Assembly: GCA_023213315.1 (NCBI GenBank)
Contig: JAKCPI010002447.1
Location: forward strand, 1-64,000
DNA from: Euborellia annulipes
Taxonomy: Eukaryota; Arthropoda; Insecta; Dermaptera; Anisolabididae
Length of the DNA: 64,000 nt
Direction of reading: 5' to 3'
A program made the position numbers and the translations under genes. Positions 11,319 to 22,100 of the stretch are shown here, piece by piece. The notes under the pieces are model-generated. The model was not told where the DNA came from. It did no database searches and saw only the letters and a program-made list of their open reading frames with translations. Positions within the stretch are counted from its first letter, which is position 1; every line of letters begins with the position of its first letter.

Positions 11319-12258
11319 GGGGAGAGCGGGGCTATTTCGTACAGTGAGGCTAAACCGTACAGTCTGTTTCTCGTCTATTTCTCAAGATATTGAGGTCTGA
11401 TCGGAGCTGCAACCTAGCACCCCATCTAGCAAGCTGTAATGTTGAGAAAGTTCCACCGAGCGCATGGGGTACCTCGGATTATTGTGAAAAAACATGTTTT
11501 GGTGAATTTTCTTTTAATTTTGAGCCAGTTTAAAATAAGAGGTGACTGGAGAACTTTTACTTATAAACTAGTTTATATGAATTCATAAGCAACTACTCAT
11601 CTTCAGCTATCTTTTGATACCAAGTGATAACAAGTTAGGCTAAGAATTTTGAGGTTAGGACATAAAATCGCCACAAGCTACATGATGGGGCTAAACCGTA
11701 CAGAAACGTTAGAGAGAAAAAAATCCAACATCGAGAAGAAGATTGTAAAAAGTAAAGCTCGAGTGAACTCTAAACCAAAGAACACAAGTTTCAAGACAAG
11801 GGGTTCTGTAAAATCAAGTAGCCGAAGAAAAATTAAGTTTGAAGATGATGGTTCAGGTGCTGTATGTGCGCAGGGTGGGTGGGTCCATTCGGCTTGCAGT
11901 GCTGCAGAGCCTGCTGATAAATTCGTTTCTGATTCTTGTTTAAACAAATGAATTTAAAATTAATTAATTAATTAATTTTTTTCATTTCTTTTATCCTTTC
12001 ATGTTATTTTCTTAGTTGTACGATATAGCCCCTCCCGTTGTACGGAATAGCCCCAACCTCCGGGGCTAATCCGTACAAAGACACATTTTTTTTTAAATTA
12101 ATTAAAAATACTTATCAGTGGCATAATGTCAATTTCTTTGTTTGTAGTGGGTAGCTAATGAACTAAATTACATGTTTATTTTCTCATAATTTTAACTCAA
12201 AATTCTCTCCAGCTACAACTATTCTCCCTTAAGTGTACGGCATAGCCCCGCTCTCCCC
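11319..12258. mobile_element. Pogo-like nonautonomous DNA transposon, 940 bp
   Basis: Terminal inverted repeats GGGGAGAGCGGGGCTA at both ends, flanked by a TA duplication (11317-11318 and 12259-12260). The paralogous repeat at 13430 shows the empty site CTAGTACTAAT. Seven subterminal motifs of the form GGGGCTA-N3-CCGTACA occur (near 11332, 11346, 11686, 12017, 12038, 12062, 12234), perhaps transposase binding sites. It carries the frame at 11649-11951. Confidence 0.85.
11649..11951 (+). pseudogene. Residual C-terminus of a pogo/jerky-type transposase, 100-codon frame
   Basis: Lysine/arginine-rich stretch (ERKKSNIEKKIVKSKARV) followed by an acidic DDG and then CAQGGWVHSACSAAE and FVSDSCLNK before the stop. 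The spacing recalls the C-x-x-C-x-x-W-x-H-x-x-C-(x)n-F-x-C-x-x-C tail found at the C-terminus of many pogo-type (CENP-B-like) transposases, with at least two cysteines lost. The DDE catalytic core is absent, so it cannot be a working transposase. Start codon uncertain. Confidence 0.5.
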
Positions 12259-12536
12259 TACTAATAAAAAATAAACTAATAAGTACTAATAAATCCTCTT
12301 TTTGGTCACAAAGACCTATTCACCCCAGAAGAAGTAGATGTAACATAACCTTCTGTAAGGATACATATTGAACGGGTTAATCAACGAATTAAGAACTTTA
12401 AAATTTTATCTAAAGTTCCAAATTCATGATTTCCTCATATTGATGAGAACTTGAATATAAAACGAATGATTTGGATTTAAATGTGACTTTGACGCTTATG
12501 ACACTTTCAAAAGAATTTGTTTTTTCAACTACCGCA

Positions 12537-12817
12537 AGCCCACGGGGCGTGGTGTAGAGGTTAGCGTGCTAACCTCATATACCAAACGTCGCGGGTTCGG
12601 ACCCCAGGCAGTCCGATGATTTTATTTAAGCCAATTGGATACCAAATGGCTTAAATAAGAATGCCTGGACCCCATATATGTATATTTATTAATAACGGAT
12701 ATCGTCTAAAGTCTTAAATGGCCTGAGTTGCCGAAAAGACTGTGTGAATGTGTGTGTGAGTGTGAGTGTGAATGAGAAAAAAGTGTGAATGTTCTTTAAA
12801 AAAAAAAAAAAAAAAAA
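12537..12817 (+). mobile_element. tRNA-derived SINE, family A, intact copy
   Basis: 281 bp with Pol III A box (TGGTGTAGAGG) and B box (GGTTCGGACCC), a GTGTGAATG-rich tail and a poly(A) tract. Flanked by AACTACCGCA at 12527-12536 and 12818-12827. The parallel sequence near 13700 shows the uninterrupted site, so the insertion can be read directly. Confidence 0.92.
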
Positions 12818-13054
12818 AACTACCGCATAGACATGATTTGAGTTGAATATTTTTTTTTCCTTTTTCATCATTGTGGCCGCGTATAATATTACTGACAACT
12901 AGTTGAAATCAGTATTTTATTATTTTTTCCATTTTTTTAAATATTTTATGTTGTTTGCAATGAATGTTTACATTCCACAAAGTTTGTCAAAAGAACACTA
13001 GACAGCGCTTACTTAGGCTATAGTGCTGCCTCTATGTTTCACGCACGATCCCTA

Positions 13055-13934
13055 TAGTGGATAAAAACAGTAAAAAATTATGACTAACAAATAAGTTCAA
13101 AATTAATTACAAATATATTACATAATTAAAATTAATTTTGAGATTAAACTCGACGCATGTAAATAACTCATTTTGTTAATCAGGTTCTTAATATTTATGA
13201 CATTTATTTCATAATAAAAACTTAACCTTAAAACTTTTTTTCGATTTCAGGGAAAACCCAAAAGACTGGGTACCAAATTAAAATTCGAGAATTTGTATTT
13301 TATAAACAACGAAAAATCGGAACATTCATCTTATATTCCCTCGATTGTTCCTGGAAGCGAAAATATTTTTAAAAAATATACAATCCTTGTGATGTATCCG
13401 GCGATTAAGAATTCGTGAATTACTAAAAGCTGCTAGTACTAATAAATAATAAACTAATAAGTACTAATAAATCCTCTTTTTGGTCACAAAGACCAATTCA
13501 CCCCGGAAGAGGTACGTAGATGAAACATTGCTTCTGTAAGGATACATATTGAACGAATTAAGAACTTTAAAATTTTATCTAAAGTTCCAAATTCATTATT
13601 TCCTCATATTGATGAGAACTTGAATATAAAACGAATGATTTGGATTTAAATGTGACTTTGACGCTTATGACACTTTCAAAATTATTTGTATTTTTCAACT
13701 ACCCCATAGACATGATTTGAGTTGAATATTTTTTTTCTCTTTTTCATCATTGTGGCCGCGTATAATATTACTGACAACTAGTTGAAATCAGTATTTTATT
13801 ATTTTTTCCATTTTTTAAAATATTTTATGTTGTTTGCAATGAATGTTTTGACCCACAAGTTTGTCAAAAGAACACTAGACAGCGCTTACTTAGGCTATAG
13901 TGCTGCCTCTATGTTTCACGCACGGTCCCTATAG
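13055..13934 (+). mobile_element. Element 'E', second unit (body and right end only)
   Basis: Starts at GTGGATAAAAACAG without the 262-bp left part and follows the first unit directly, ending CACGCACGGTCCCTATA. It supplies the uninterrupted reference for both insertions in the first unit. Confidence 0.75.
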
Positions 13935-14206
13935 AGGTAAGAGAAAGTAATAATAAAAATAAAAATATTCAACATAACACGCCTTGGAAAAAAAATTGTT
14001 TATAATTAGGTAGAGAGGCTGAAGGGCCGGAGGCGGCTCGAGACCTTCGGTTAATTAAAGTCGGTTCTGTTTTAGATTAGACTATATGAGGGATTTCCTG
14101 GAGAGCTTGAGGCAAGTTTACCCTCGATCAGAGATGGACCCCGCCGAGGAGAGTCAGACTTAAGGTAAGGATCTTTTTTTTTTAACAACTTGCAGGGGTC
14201 CCAAAC

Positions 14207-14295
14207 CAAGGGCGGATACAAGGGGGAGGGTAAAGGGGGTAATTACCCCCCCCCCTTCCTCGAGACTTAAAAAAAAATATTTTTTTTTTAAATTG
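14207..14295 (+). mobile_element. hAT MITE family B, truncated copy
   Basis: CAAGGGCGGATACAAGG, the GGTAATTACCCC block and an A/T-rich start of the interior, then unrelated sequence. Confidence 0.65.
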
Positions 14296-14458
14296 TATTT
14301 TGAATATAAAATATAAAAACTTCGCCCCCCTGGACCCCGCCTCTTCTTTTCTTCTTAATTATGAACACAGATCATACAATCAAGATGGGACAGCTCCAGG
14401 TTAAAAATTGTTTATAAGTTTAGCGCCCTCTATACGCGTATCGACCTATTATTTTGCG

Positions 14459-14640
14459 CGGGAGACCCGTGGCTCAGAGAGAAGACATTAGCTTCTCGTG
14501 CCTAAGGTCCCGCGTTCGCGTCCCGTCCCAAGCGAGAAAAATTTATTTTATTTGAATTGGCTACTAATCATTTAAACTTAATAGGGAAGGGGTCTAAATG
14601 GCCTTAGATGCCGAAAAAGACCTTAAATAAAAAAAAAACT
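14459..14640 (+). mobile_element. tRNA-derived SINE, family B
   Basis: Starts ACCCGTGGCTCAGAGAG (A box), with CGTTCGCGTCCC (B box), a short body ending GGGGTCTAAATGGCC and TGCCGAAAAAGACC, and a poly(A) tail. The head differs from SINE A but the tail is similar, suggesting a shared LINE partner. Confidence 0.7.
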
Positions 14641-14753
14641 GCTCACGAAAAATTTAATTTGTTTCAAATACTCGTGTGATAGTTGCACAGGAAAAAACTC
14701 GTCCAATCCGTATTGAATTTTTGATATTTATTCAATATTTTCTGTATATTAAT

Positions 14754-15016
14754 CAAGGGCGGATCCAGAGGTGTTTCTCGGGGGAGAGGGGGTAATCTGG
14801 TGTGACTGGTCGCACAGCACGCAATTTTTTCTTTATTTCGGTAATTTAAAGGCGCATTCTGTACTTGTTTGCCAGAATATAAATACAAATCAAACTGTTA
14901 AGTATTAGTTTTTAAAATTTTTCATTAAAAATAAATTTATTTTCGAAAAAAAGTATTTTTTTTTTCAAATCTCGGGGGGTAATTACCGTCTTTACCCCCC
15001 CCTGTATCCGCCCTTG
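14754..15016 (-). mobile_element. hAT MITE family B, copy 2
   Basis: CAAGGGCGGATCCAGAGG .. TGTATCCGCCCTTG, flanked by ATATTAAT (14746-14753, 15017-15024). Confidence 0.9.
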
Positions 15017-15684
15017 ATATTAATATGTATGTTCATCGGTATGATAAAATAAAAAAAGATTAAAACAATTATTTGAAAATGAACAGTAAATGAAAAAAAA
15101 GAGAAATTAGTGTTAAAAAAATTTATTGAAAATTGTAAAAAAATTATAATTAAATTTAATTATAAGTAGAGACCGGATTTTAAGCAAAATGCTTATTGCT
15201 GAATTTTATAAGCAACCATTAGATATTTAATTTCTATACGAATTAGGAAAAACTAAGTGTATTGAGATTGCATTTTTTATGCTTTTTTTTGCTTTTTTTG
15301 AGTTTTAATGCTTTTTTTCCCTATCGTGCTTATTTTAACTTATTTTACGAATATTTATAATTTTTTTTTTTTTTTTTATTAAAAAACACTTTACCATTCA
15401 CACACGCATACACAAGGGGCCGAGGCCCCCCCCTCCCGAAATTTTCCAAATGCATATACATATTCAGGGATATACAGACCCCCCCCCCCCCCGAAATGTT
15501 TGATCGGCCCCGCAGTGCGAAAAAATACAGCCCTGTAAAAAAAATTTTTCCGCGGGGTGAAAAACTTAGGTTCCGCAAAAACAAAAGTGGCCGAAAAAAA
15601 TTTAGCCCGCCTGGACCCCTACTCTGGCTCGCGCCCCCTGGACCCCCTACTTGGGGCGGACTGAGGCGGCCCCTCGCGGGGGGG

Positions 15685-15852
15685 GGGATAATCTGGTGGA
15701 ACTGGCCTCACACTTTCGTTAATTTAAAGTTGCATTCTGTAATTGTTTACCAGATATATATACAAATAAAATTTTTAAGTATTAATTTTTAAAATTTTAT
15801 ATTAAAATTAATTACATCCTTTACCCCCCCCCCCCTTTGTATCCGCCATTGG
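15685..15852 (-). mobile_element. hAT MITE family B, truncated copy
   Basis: AATCTGGTGGAACTGG, GCATTCTGTAATTGTTT and CTTTGTATCCGCCATTGG match the interior and one terminus; the other terminus is lost. Confidence 0.65.
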
Positions 15853-16189
15853 TGTGACTAGAAGTTGCTTATTATATGCTTTTTTTCAACTTTTATGCTT
15901 ATTTAACAATTTTTTATTCAAGATTTTTATGCTTTTTTAAGCACTTTTTTTCCATTTTTTTATGCTTTTTTGTCCGGTCTCTAATTATAAGAGCAACAAA
16001 TTAAGAACTTACTTCTTTCTTTCCCATTTTTTAAACACTTAGGGCATATTAAAGGGCAAGTAGGGCACGTTACAATTTTATTTAATTCAAATTTATAATG
16101 TTTTTTTTTATTTGTTATTAAACTCATGAAACAATGTTATTTTGTTGGCGAATGGAACGAACTCTACAGGATAAATTTTTAACTAGTCT

Positions 16190-16922
16190 TTTTATCTACT
16201 TCTTCCGGGGTGAATTGGTCTTTGTGACCAAAAAGAGGATTTATTAGTACTTATTAGTTTATTATTTATTAGTACTAGCAGCTTTTAGTAATTCACGAAT
16301 TTTTAATCGCCGGATACATCACAAGGATTGTATATTTTTTAAAAATATTTTCGCTTCCAGGAACAATCGAGGGAATATAAGATGAATGTTCCGATTTTTC
16401 GTTGTTTATAAAATACAAATTCTCGAATTTTAATTTGGTACCCAGTCTTTTGGGTTTTCCCTGAAATCGAAAAAAAAGTTTTAAGGTTAAGTTTTTATTA
16501 TGAAATAAATGTCATAAATATTAAGAACCTGATTAACAAAATGAGTTATTTACATGCGTCGAGTTTAATCTCAAAATTAATTTTAATTATGTAATATATT
16601 TGTAATTAATTTTGGACTTGTTTGTTAGTCATAATTTTTTACTTATTTTATCCACTGTTTACGTTTTGCTATTTTCATGTGGCTATCTGGAAATTTATAA
16701 AATTTCACTTTCCCATCCATTCCAGATTTCTGAAGTGATGTATTATTACAGTCACGGATACAGCAATTTTTTCTTAAAGTCGACAAACTTCAAATAATCT
16801 CAATATATTTAATTAATAATTATTCAAAAATAAATCACATGTTAAATATTTAACAAATCCCCCGACTAATTAAGATGATTGCCACTAGTTGGCGCAAAGG
16901 TCTAGACGCACGGTCCCTATAT
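16190..16922 (-). mobile_element. Element 'E', third copy, inverted
   Basis: Minus-oriented copy with the left end ACGCACGGTCCCTA at 16906-16920; the right part is truncated near 16190. Contains the same GGTACCCAGTCTTTTGGG variant as the second unit. Confidence 0.7.
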
Positions 16923-17439
16923 ATAGATTACGTGGACCGTATTAAAGTGTATTATTACTTACTTTTTTTGGTTTTTTCTTTTTCCATTGTTATTTAGATG
17001 GCAAAAATCTTCCGCTTGACCTATTCTGATTGAGATAAAAAAAGAAAAGTGCTCTTTTAAGGCTAATAAAGAGACAGATAAAAGAAAAAACCGAAAAAGT
17101 CGCCTATCATAGAAAACTAGCTATTCTATATTCACGCCCCGGGGGCTTCAACTAACGTGAATGCTCGTTCTCTTATTATTTGTTTGGCGGTTAAAATCAA
17201 ATCAGGTGAGCTTAAAAAAAAAATTGATTTATTCATTTCAAAATAAGAAAAAAAAATGTAAATAATGGGTTAAAAAAATAATTTTATACTGCGAAAAAAA
17301 AAGAATATAATTAATCAATGAAATTACAATACTAATGAAAGTGAAATTTAAACATATTTATTAAAATTAATTATCATTATTTTGACTTTATTAAATTCCA
17401 CAAATACATTTGTAAATAGAAAATTGAGAAGTTATTAAA

Positions 17440-17505
17440 TGTTTTTTTGGAATGGGTGCATAAGGTCCGATGACCCGAAGTCACATGCAGCCATTGGCAA
17501 GGATT
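17440..17505 (-). mobile_element. LINE 3' UTR fragment
   Basis: The minus strand GGCTGCATGTGACTTCGGGTC..GGACCTTATGCACCCATTCC and a short A run match the LINE end at 26160-26220. Confidence 0.55.
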
Positions 17506-17509
17506 TGCC

Positions 17510-18720
17510 GTTAAATCATTTGGTCAGCATACAAAGATTTTGCCAGCAATAAATACAACCTTTGATCAGCAAACAAAGTCAACAATTTAACCAATATGCG
17601 GTCAAGTTGTAATATTATTTGTCTGCCGCACTGCAAAATAATTACTTGGTCAGCAAGATTTCACAATTGGTCAGCAAAGAAAAAAAAATAATTTAAAACA
17701 ACTTGCAGGGTTCTGTCCGGTTAAGGAAAAAACAGTGCAAAATATTTAATCTCAAATATAATTACACTGTACAAGATTTTTAAGATTAAAAATATAATCG
17801 AGAAAGAAAAAATACGAAATGGTAAGGCATGGTTTCTTAAAGGTTAATGTCACCTTCAAATTTCTTCTGCATTTTCGTTATTTTCATAGAAATCTAGATC
17901 AAAATGGCTTTGCCACCTTTTATTATTATTATTTGAAATTCCTATCGGGATCCCCGTTTGTACCCGAGGTGCTTACGTGCACGAAGACACACACCTCAAA
18001 CCCAACCGGCACCCCGTGAGTTAACTCCTCCTTCTGGGTTCGTCTCTAGCTAGTGAACTAATCCTTATTTCTGATTCCCTCCGGTTCCTGTTATCCAACC
18101 CCTTCTAAGCTAGGGAGGATGTCCTAGTTGAGGAGGGAGTCCCTCTGCACCTACTCCTTTCGATGCATCACTGAGAGGGAACCTTCTTAGAGTGCCTTCC
18201 ACAGGACGGGATGTCACAGCAACTCCCTCTCCTAGTAAAGTTGCCCGGGGACGAATAAAGAGAATGAAGAGAGAAAAAACCCGGAAAAAAATGTCAACAT
18301 ATTGTGAATTTTATAGGTCGAGGGTCCGGCGGCCTGGTGCAATGGACAGCACGCCTATGACCCAGAAAGGCTGGAGATCCTGGGTTCGATTCCCGAGGGC
18401 CATGGGATGTTTGGCATCGCCAATAAATAACACTCACAGCTTTGTTAGATATATATCTCTATGACTTAGTTAAGTCCTAAAAGAATCGAGATGTTTTGAA
18501 TACTAATATTTATATATAAATCTTGAAAATATTTAAATATAAATATTTTGCTGACCCCTGATTGCTTACCAAAATTTGATTAAACGTGGATCACTCAATG
18601 CAGCTTGTATATTTAATAGGCAGTCCAATAAATTTTAGAGCAGTGAATGACATTAATTGATTTAGAAATGTTTGCTGGCCAATTAGCCATTTTTGCTGAC
18701 CAAATCCTTTTTTGCTCACA
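17510..18720. repeat. Region with recurrent TTGGTCAGCAAA motifs flanking a SINE head
   Basis: TTGGTCAGCA-type motifs near 17519, 17566, 17646, 17672 and, inverted, near 18551 and 18689, possibly subterminal repeats of one element. Between them 17940-18320 is a moderately GC-rich unidentified repeat. Confidence 0.4.
18325..18475 (+). mobile_element. tRNA-like SINE head or tRNA pseudogene
   Basis: GGCCTGGTGCAATGG (A-box-like) and CTGGGTTCGATTCCC (B box and T arm) spaced as in a tRNA, followed by a non-tRNA body (GGGATGTTTGGCATCGCC). The acceptor stem is not convincing, so a tRNA-derived repeat is likelier than a working tRNA gene. Confidence 0.5.
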
Positions 18721-18901
18721 AAAATACAAATATTTTGATACCTTATAAAATTGACCCTTCGGTTTACTCTCGTCGAACTTGATTGATATATAAATATTTC
18801 TTAAATGGAATTTGATTCTAATCATGAGACATGCTTAAACTAATTATAGTATGTTCGTAAAGCAAGGGTCAATTCTATCATATTGTATATAACAATATTG
18901 T

Positions 18902-19108
18902 CTAAGAACTTTTCGTTTTTGCTTTTTGTATGGCATTTGTTGGTTTTGTTGGGCTTTGTTTTTTATAAGCCTTCTTGTAGAATTGGTAAAAAAGATAAAT
19001 AAATAATGTGAGGTTAGGAACAAGAAGTAAAAATACGATATGACGAGGCGATTCACAGTCGTAAATGAGAAGTTGACCCATATGAAGCATTATCAATACG
19101 AATTGAGT
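18902..19108 (-). CDS. ELOVL copy 1, last coding exon
   Basis: Starts TQFVLIMLHMGQLLIYDC and ends in a lysine-rich tail, QKAKTKSS, followed by TAG. It contains the terminal hydrophobic segment and FYQFYKKAYKK. I see no clear AATAAA within about 200 bases downstream, so the 3' end is not placed. Confidence 0.93.
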   Translation of the reverse strand, partial: TQFVLIMLHMGQLLIYDCESPRHIVFLLLVPNLTLFIYLFYQFYKKAYKKQSPTKPTNAIQKAKTKSS

Positions 19109-22100
19109 CTATAAACAAAAAAAAAAAAGTTTTACTTTTTACCTTCAAGAGACTTGTTTCTTTAATTTCTAAATAGGCAATCACTTCTTTCCTTTGGGGT
19201 CTGCGAACAGCTGGAGGGACAAATATGGGCATGGGCGTAGTTGGGGGGAGGGGTCCGAGGCCCCCAGAAGGTTCGTTCGTGCCCTCCCCCCCCCCTGGGC
19301 TCCAAATTTTTTTGGTTTTTTTTTTAGAAGGTAACCACTCCAATTTTAAGGCCCTCCTATCATGCGAGCGAACTCGTTGAAAATAAAGTCATTCTTTTTT
19401 TCAAAGTTGGCGTGATCATTTTCTAGCCTACAAAATTCGTTTTTAGTAATCTACAAAGATTTCATCTGAAATTATGCTAAATTTACGTTTTCAGAAGGTT
19501 AAATTTAAAAATTTTTCGCGAGAGAAACCCTCCGGCCAGCTGGAGAGGGGGGGGGGGTCTATCAACCCTGGAGGATGAATGGTCCTGCCAAATTTCTTAG
19601 TTACGCCCATGATCATGGTTGTGGAGCAATTTCGAAATTCACTTATTGTTTTGAAAATAGCAAAAAGGAGCGTATCTAAAACCATTTTAATTCAAAGACA
19701 ATGTCAAAATATTATGAAAATTTGATAGATAACTTCCAAACAGTTGGGAGGCTCTGATTTTTATAAAATTTTATATTATTCTTAAATAAAATATTTCAAA
19801 ATATATCTACGAGTATATAAACTGTACAAAATTAAACAATTAATTAAATTAAATCTATTTTGGTCAAATTTGAGATAGCTATTTGTAAGTAAATTTAAGA
19901 AAAAAATTTGCCTCCCCCCACAATAAAAGTTGAAATGGCGCCACTGCTTCCAAAGGTTGGTATTAACTGAGAATGATTTGTATTTGTTATTAGAAGGGTC
20001 TCGTGACTTATTTGATCGATAGATTTTTTGGAAAAAAAGAATTCTAAAACTGGAAAAATTTCAAATTTTCATTCTAATGACTCATCACCCGGGCCCAGCG
20101 GCGTAACTAGCCTTTGAGGGCGGGAGGGAGGGCGAAGCCCAACTGAGGCGCCATTTTTCGTTCGAGCTTTTTTTTTAGTAGGCTATACGACCTTTTTTTT
20201 AGTATTCGAATCTCGTTCGATCTTTTTTGTAATTTTTCTTCGGATTTGTGATATAAAATGAATTTATTATGAAATTTAAAAAAAAGCCCGAGATTTTGGG
20301 AAAAAGCTCGAGTTTTCGGGGAAAAAAAGCCGGAAAGCAGGATGCGCTAAAGCGCCTATGTCGGTATCAGGAAGGCTTGATGCGCCTGGGGCGGGCGGGG
20401 AGGGGGGCGAGCGCCCCCCTTCACCCTCACCTGGATACGTTACTGCCAGGGCCCTACTTGCATATACATTTATAAATATAGAAAAAAATGAAAATACTTA
20501 CAATTTGGATTTTGGTGATATATTTTTTCCACCAAAGATATCGAGAATCCACACCAATTCCAGAGAGTAAATAATAGGCATACATAACGACATGCACAAA
20601 GGAATTGATAACGCCAACAAAAGTAAGATGACCGCCTGGATAATATTTTACACATCCCCATGCGGCTGATACCATCAGAGCATGATGATACACATGTAAA
20701 AATGTTATTTGATTTTGTTTCTTTCGTAAAACAAAGAAAATCTAAAAATAATACAACATCTCTTTAGTATTTCAAACTTCATGTGTGTTAAAAGAAGAAA
20801 CTCACTGTATCCAGAAGTTCTAAATATTTACAGATATAATAGACATAAACAGCATTTGCCATCTGAAAAATAGGTAAAGAAAAAAGTTTATTTTTTCTCA
20901 TCTAAAAAGTGTTAGGACTTTCGTATTTTTAAAATATATCTACTGTATGTCAAAATTCACTATGGTTTTAAATAAATATATTAAATGTATTTTAACTGTT
21001 AAATTATTTAATATATTAAATTAAATTAAAATATTAGCCTAAATTAAATTATTAATAAATTTGTTTATTAATTAAATAAACCATTATTAAGATTATTATA
21101 TATTATATTAAATATTTTGAATATAATAGATATTAAATATAAATAGATTTAAAAGTTGATTGAATTGAAGTGGCAGAAAAACGTCAAACAAATAGTAAGT
21201 AAATTTATTTATTTTAAATTTAAAAAAAAAAAAAAATACTGTAGATTAACTTACAATTTGTTTGTGTTTTTTGTGCCACTTCATTCAATAGTTTGTCTAG
21301 AAAAATATATTATGAAAATTTTTCTTTTTTTTTTATTCCCCAATGAGTGCCTAGAAATCCTTCACTTATTAAAATGTCTATATCCATCTCCGATCAGAGC
21401 GTCGATAAGAGCAAAGAAAATGAATCGGGATCAAAGAAGGATTCTCAGCGCAACTCCAATATAAACAGCTCTATTCAAAAGCATGTTTCTATTTTCTTTT
21501 CTATGCTCTTATCGACTCTCTTATCGCTTATCGCAGCTCCAACATAATCGCAACCTTAGGGTAAGGTGGATAGCTGAGTAGAAGTAGTAAGGAAGAAAGA
21601 AAAGAGCGATTGCAGCTAATAAACTTAGCTGCAATCTAAAAAGTGGTTCATTATGTAATTGGAAGTTTGATTGCAGTTTAAGAAAGAACTGATGAGGGGA
21701 AACGTTTCTTTAAATTGTGAAAATCGGAGGCTTTAGCTGCTTCTGTTCTTTTTTCCTGTTGTTTATTTACTTACCCGAAGGGCAGAAGGTGTATTTCTAT
21801 AATCGACGGGTTCACATTTCCAACTATATGTTGTGGCCCATCCATCCACAAGACTCTAAAAATAAATTTAAAAAAATTAACTTTATCAATTTTAGATAAA
21901 TTCTTCTTTGGCAAGGTGTTGAAGTTGACTATTTCAATTAGGAACCGACCGAATATTCGGTTTCGGTTACGGTTTCGGCCAGTTTCGGCCAAAAATCATG
22001 GTTTCGGCCGTAGTTTCGGTTTCGGCCAAAAAGTAGCCGAAACTTTCGGCCGGCCGAAACTTGAGTCTTAAAAAAAAAAGGTCAAATGATTTGCACTCTA

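Larger units (their letters stand above)
10424..13054 (+). mobile_element. Long element 'E', first unit, with a duplicated left end
   Basis: Left end TAGGGACCGTGCGTC, right end ACGCACGATCCCTA. The first 262 bp (10424-10685) are repeated immediately at 10686-10946. The body is interrupted by the pogo-like element (11319-12258) and SINE A (12537-12817). No transposase seen. Confidence 0.7.

Noticed and set aside
11678..11947. 89-codon minus-strand frame
   Set aside because: It is the antisense of the pogo-relic frame at 11649-11951, which has recognisable motifs; this one has none.
15345..15792. Overlapping frames of 79 and 98 codons on both strands
   Set aside because: Both lie in G/C-run MITE remnants and read GGG/CCC tracts as Gly/Pro.
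18325..18410. Functional tRNA gene
   Set aside because: A and B boxes are present but acceptor and anticodon stems do not pair well; called a SINE head.
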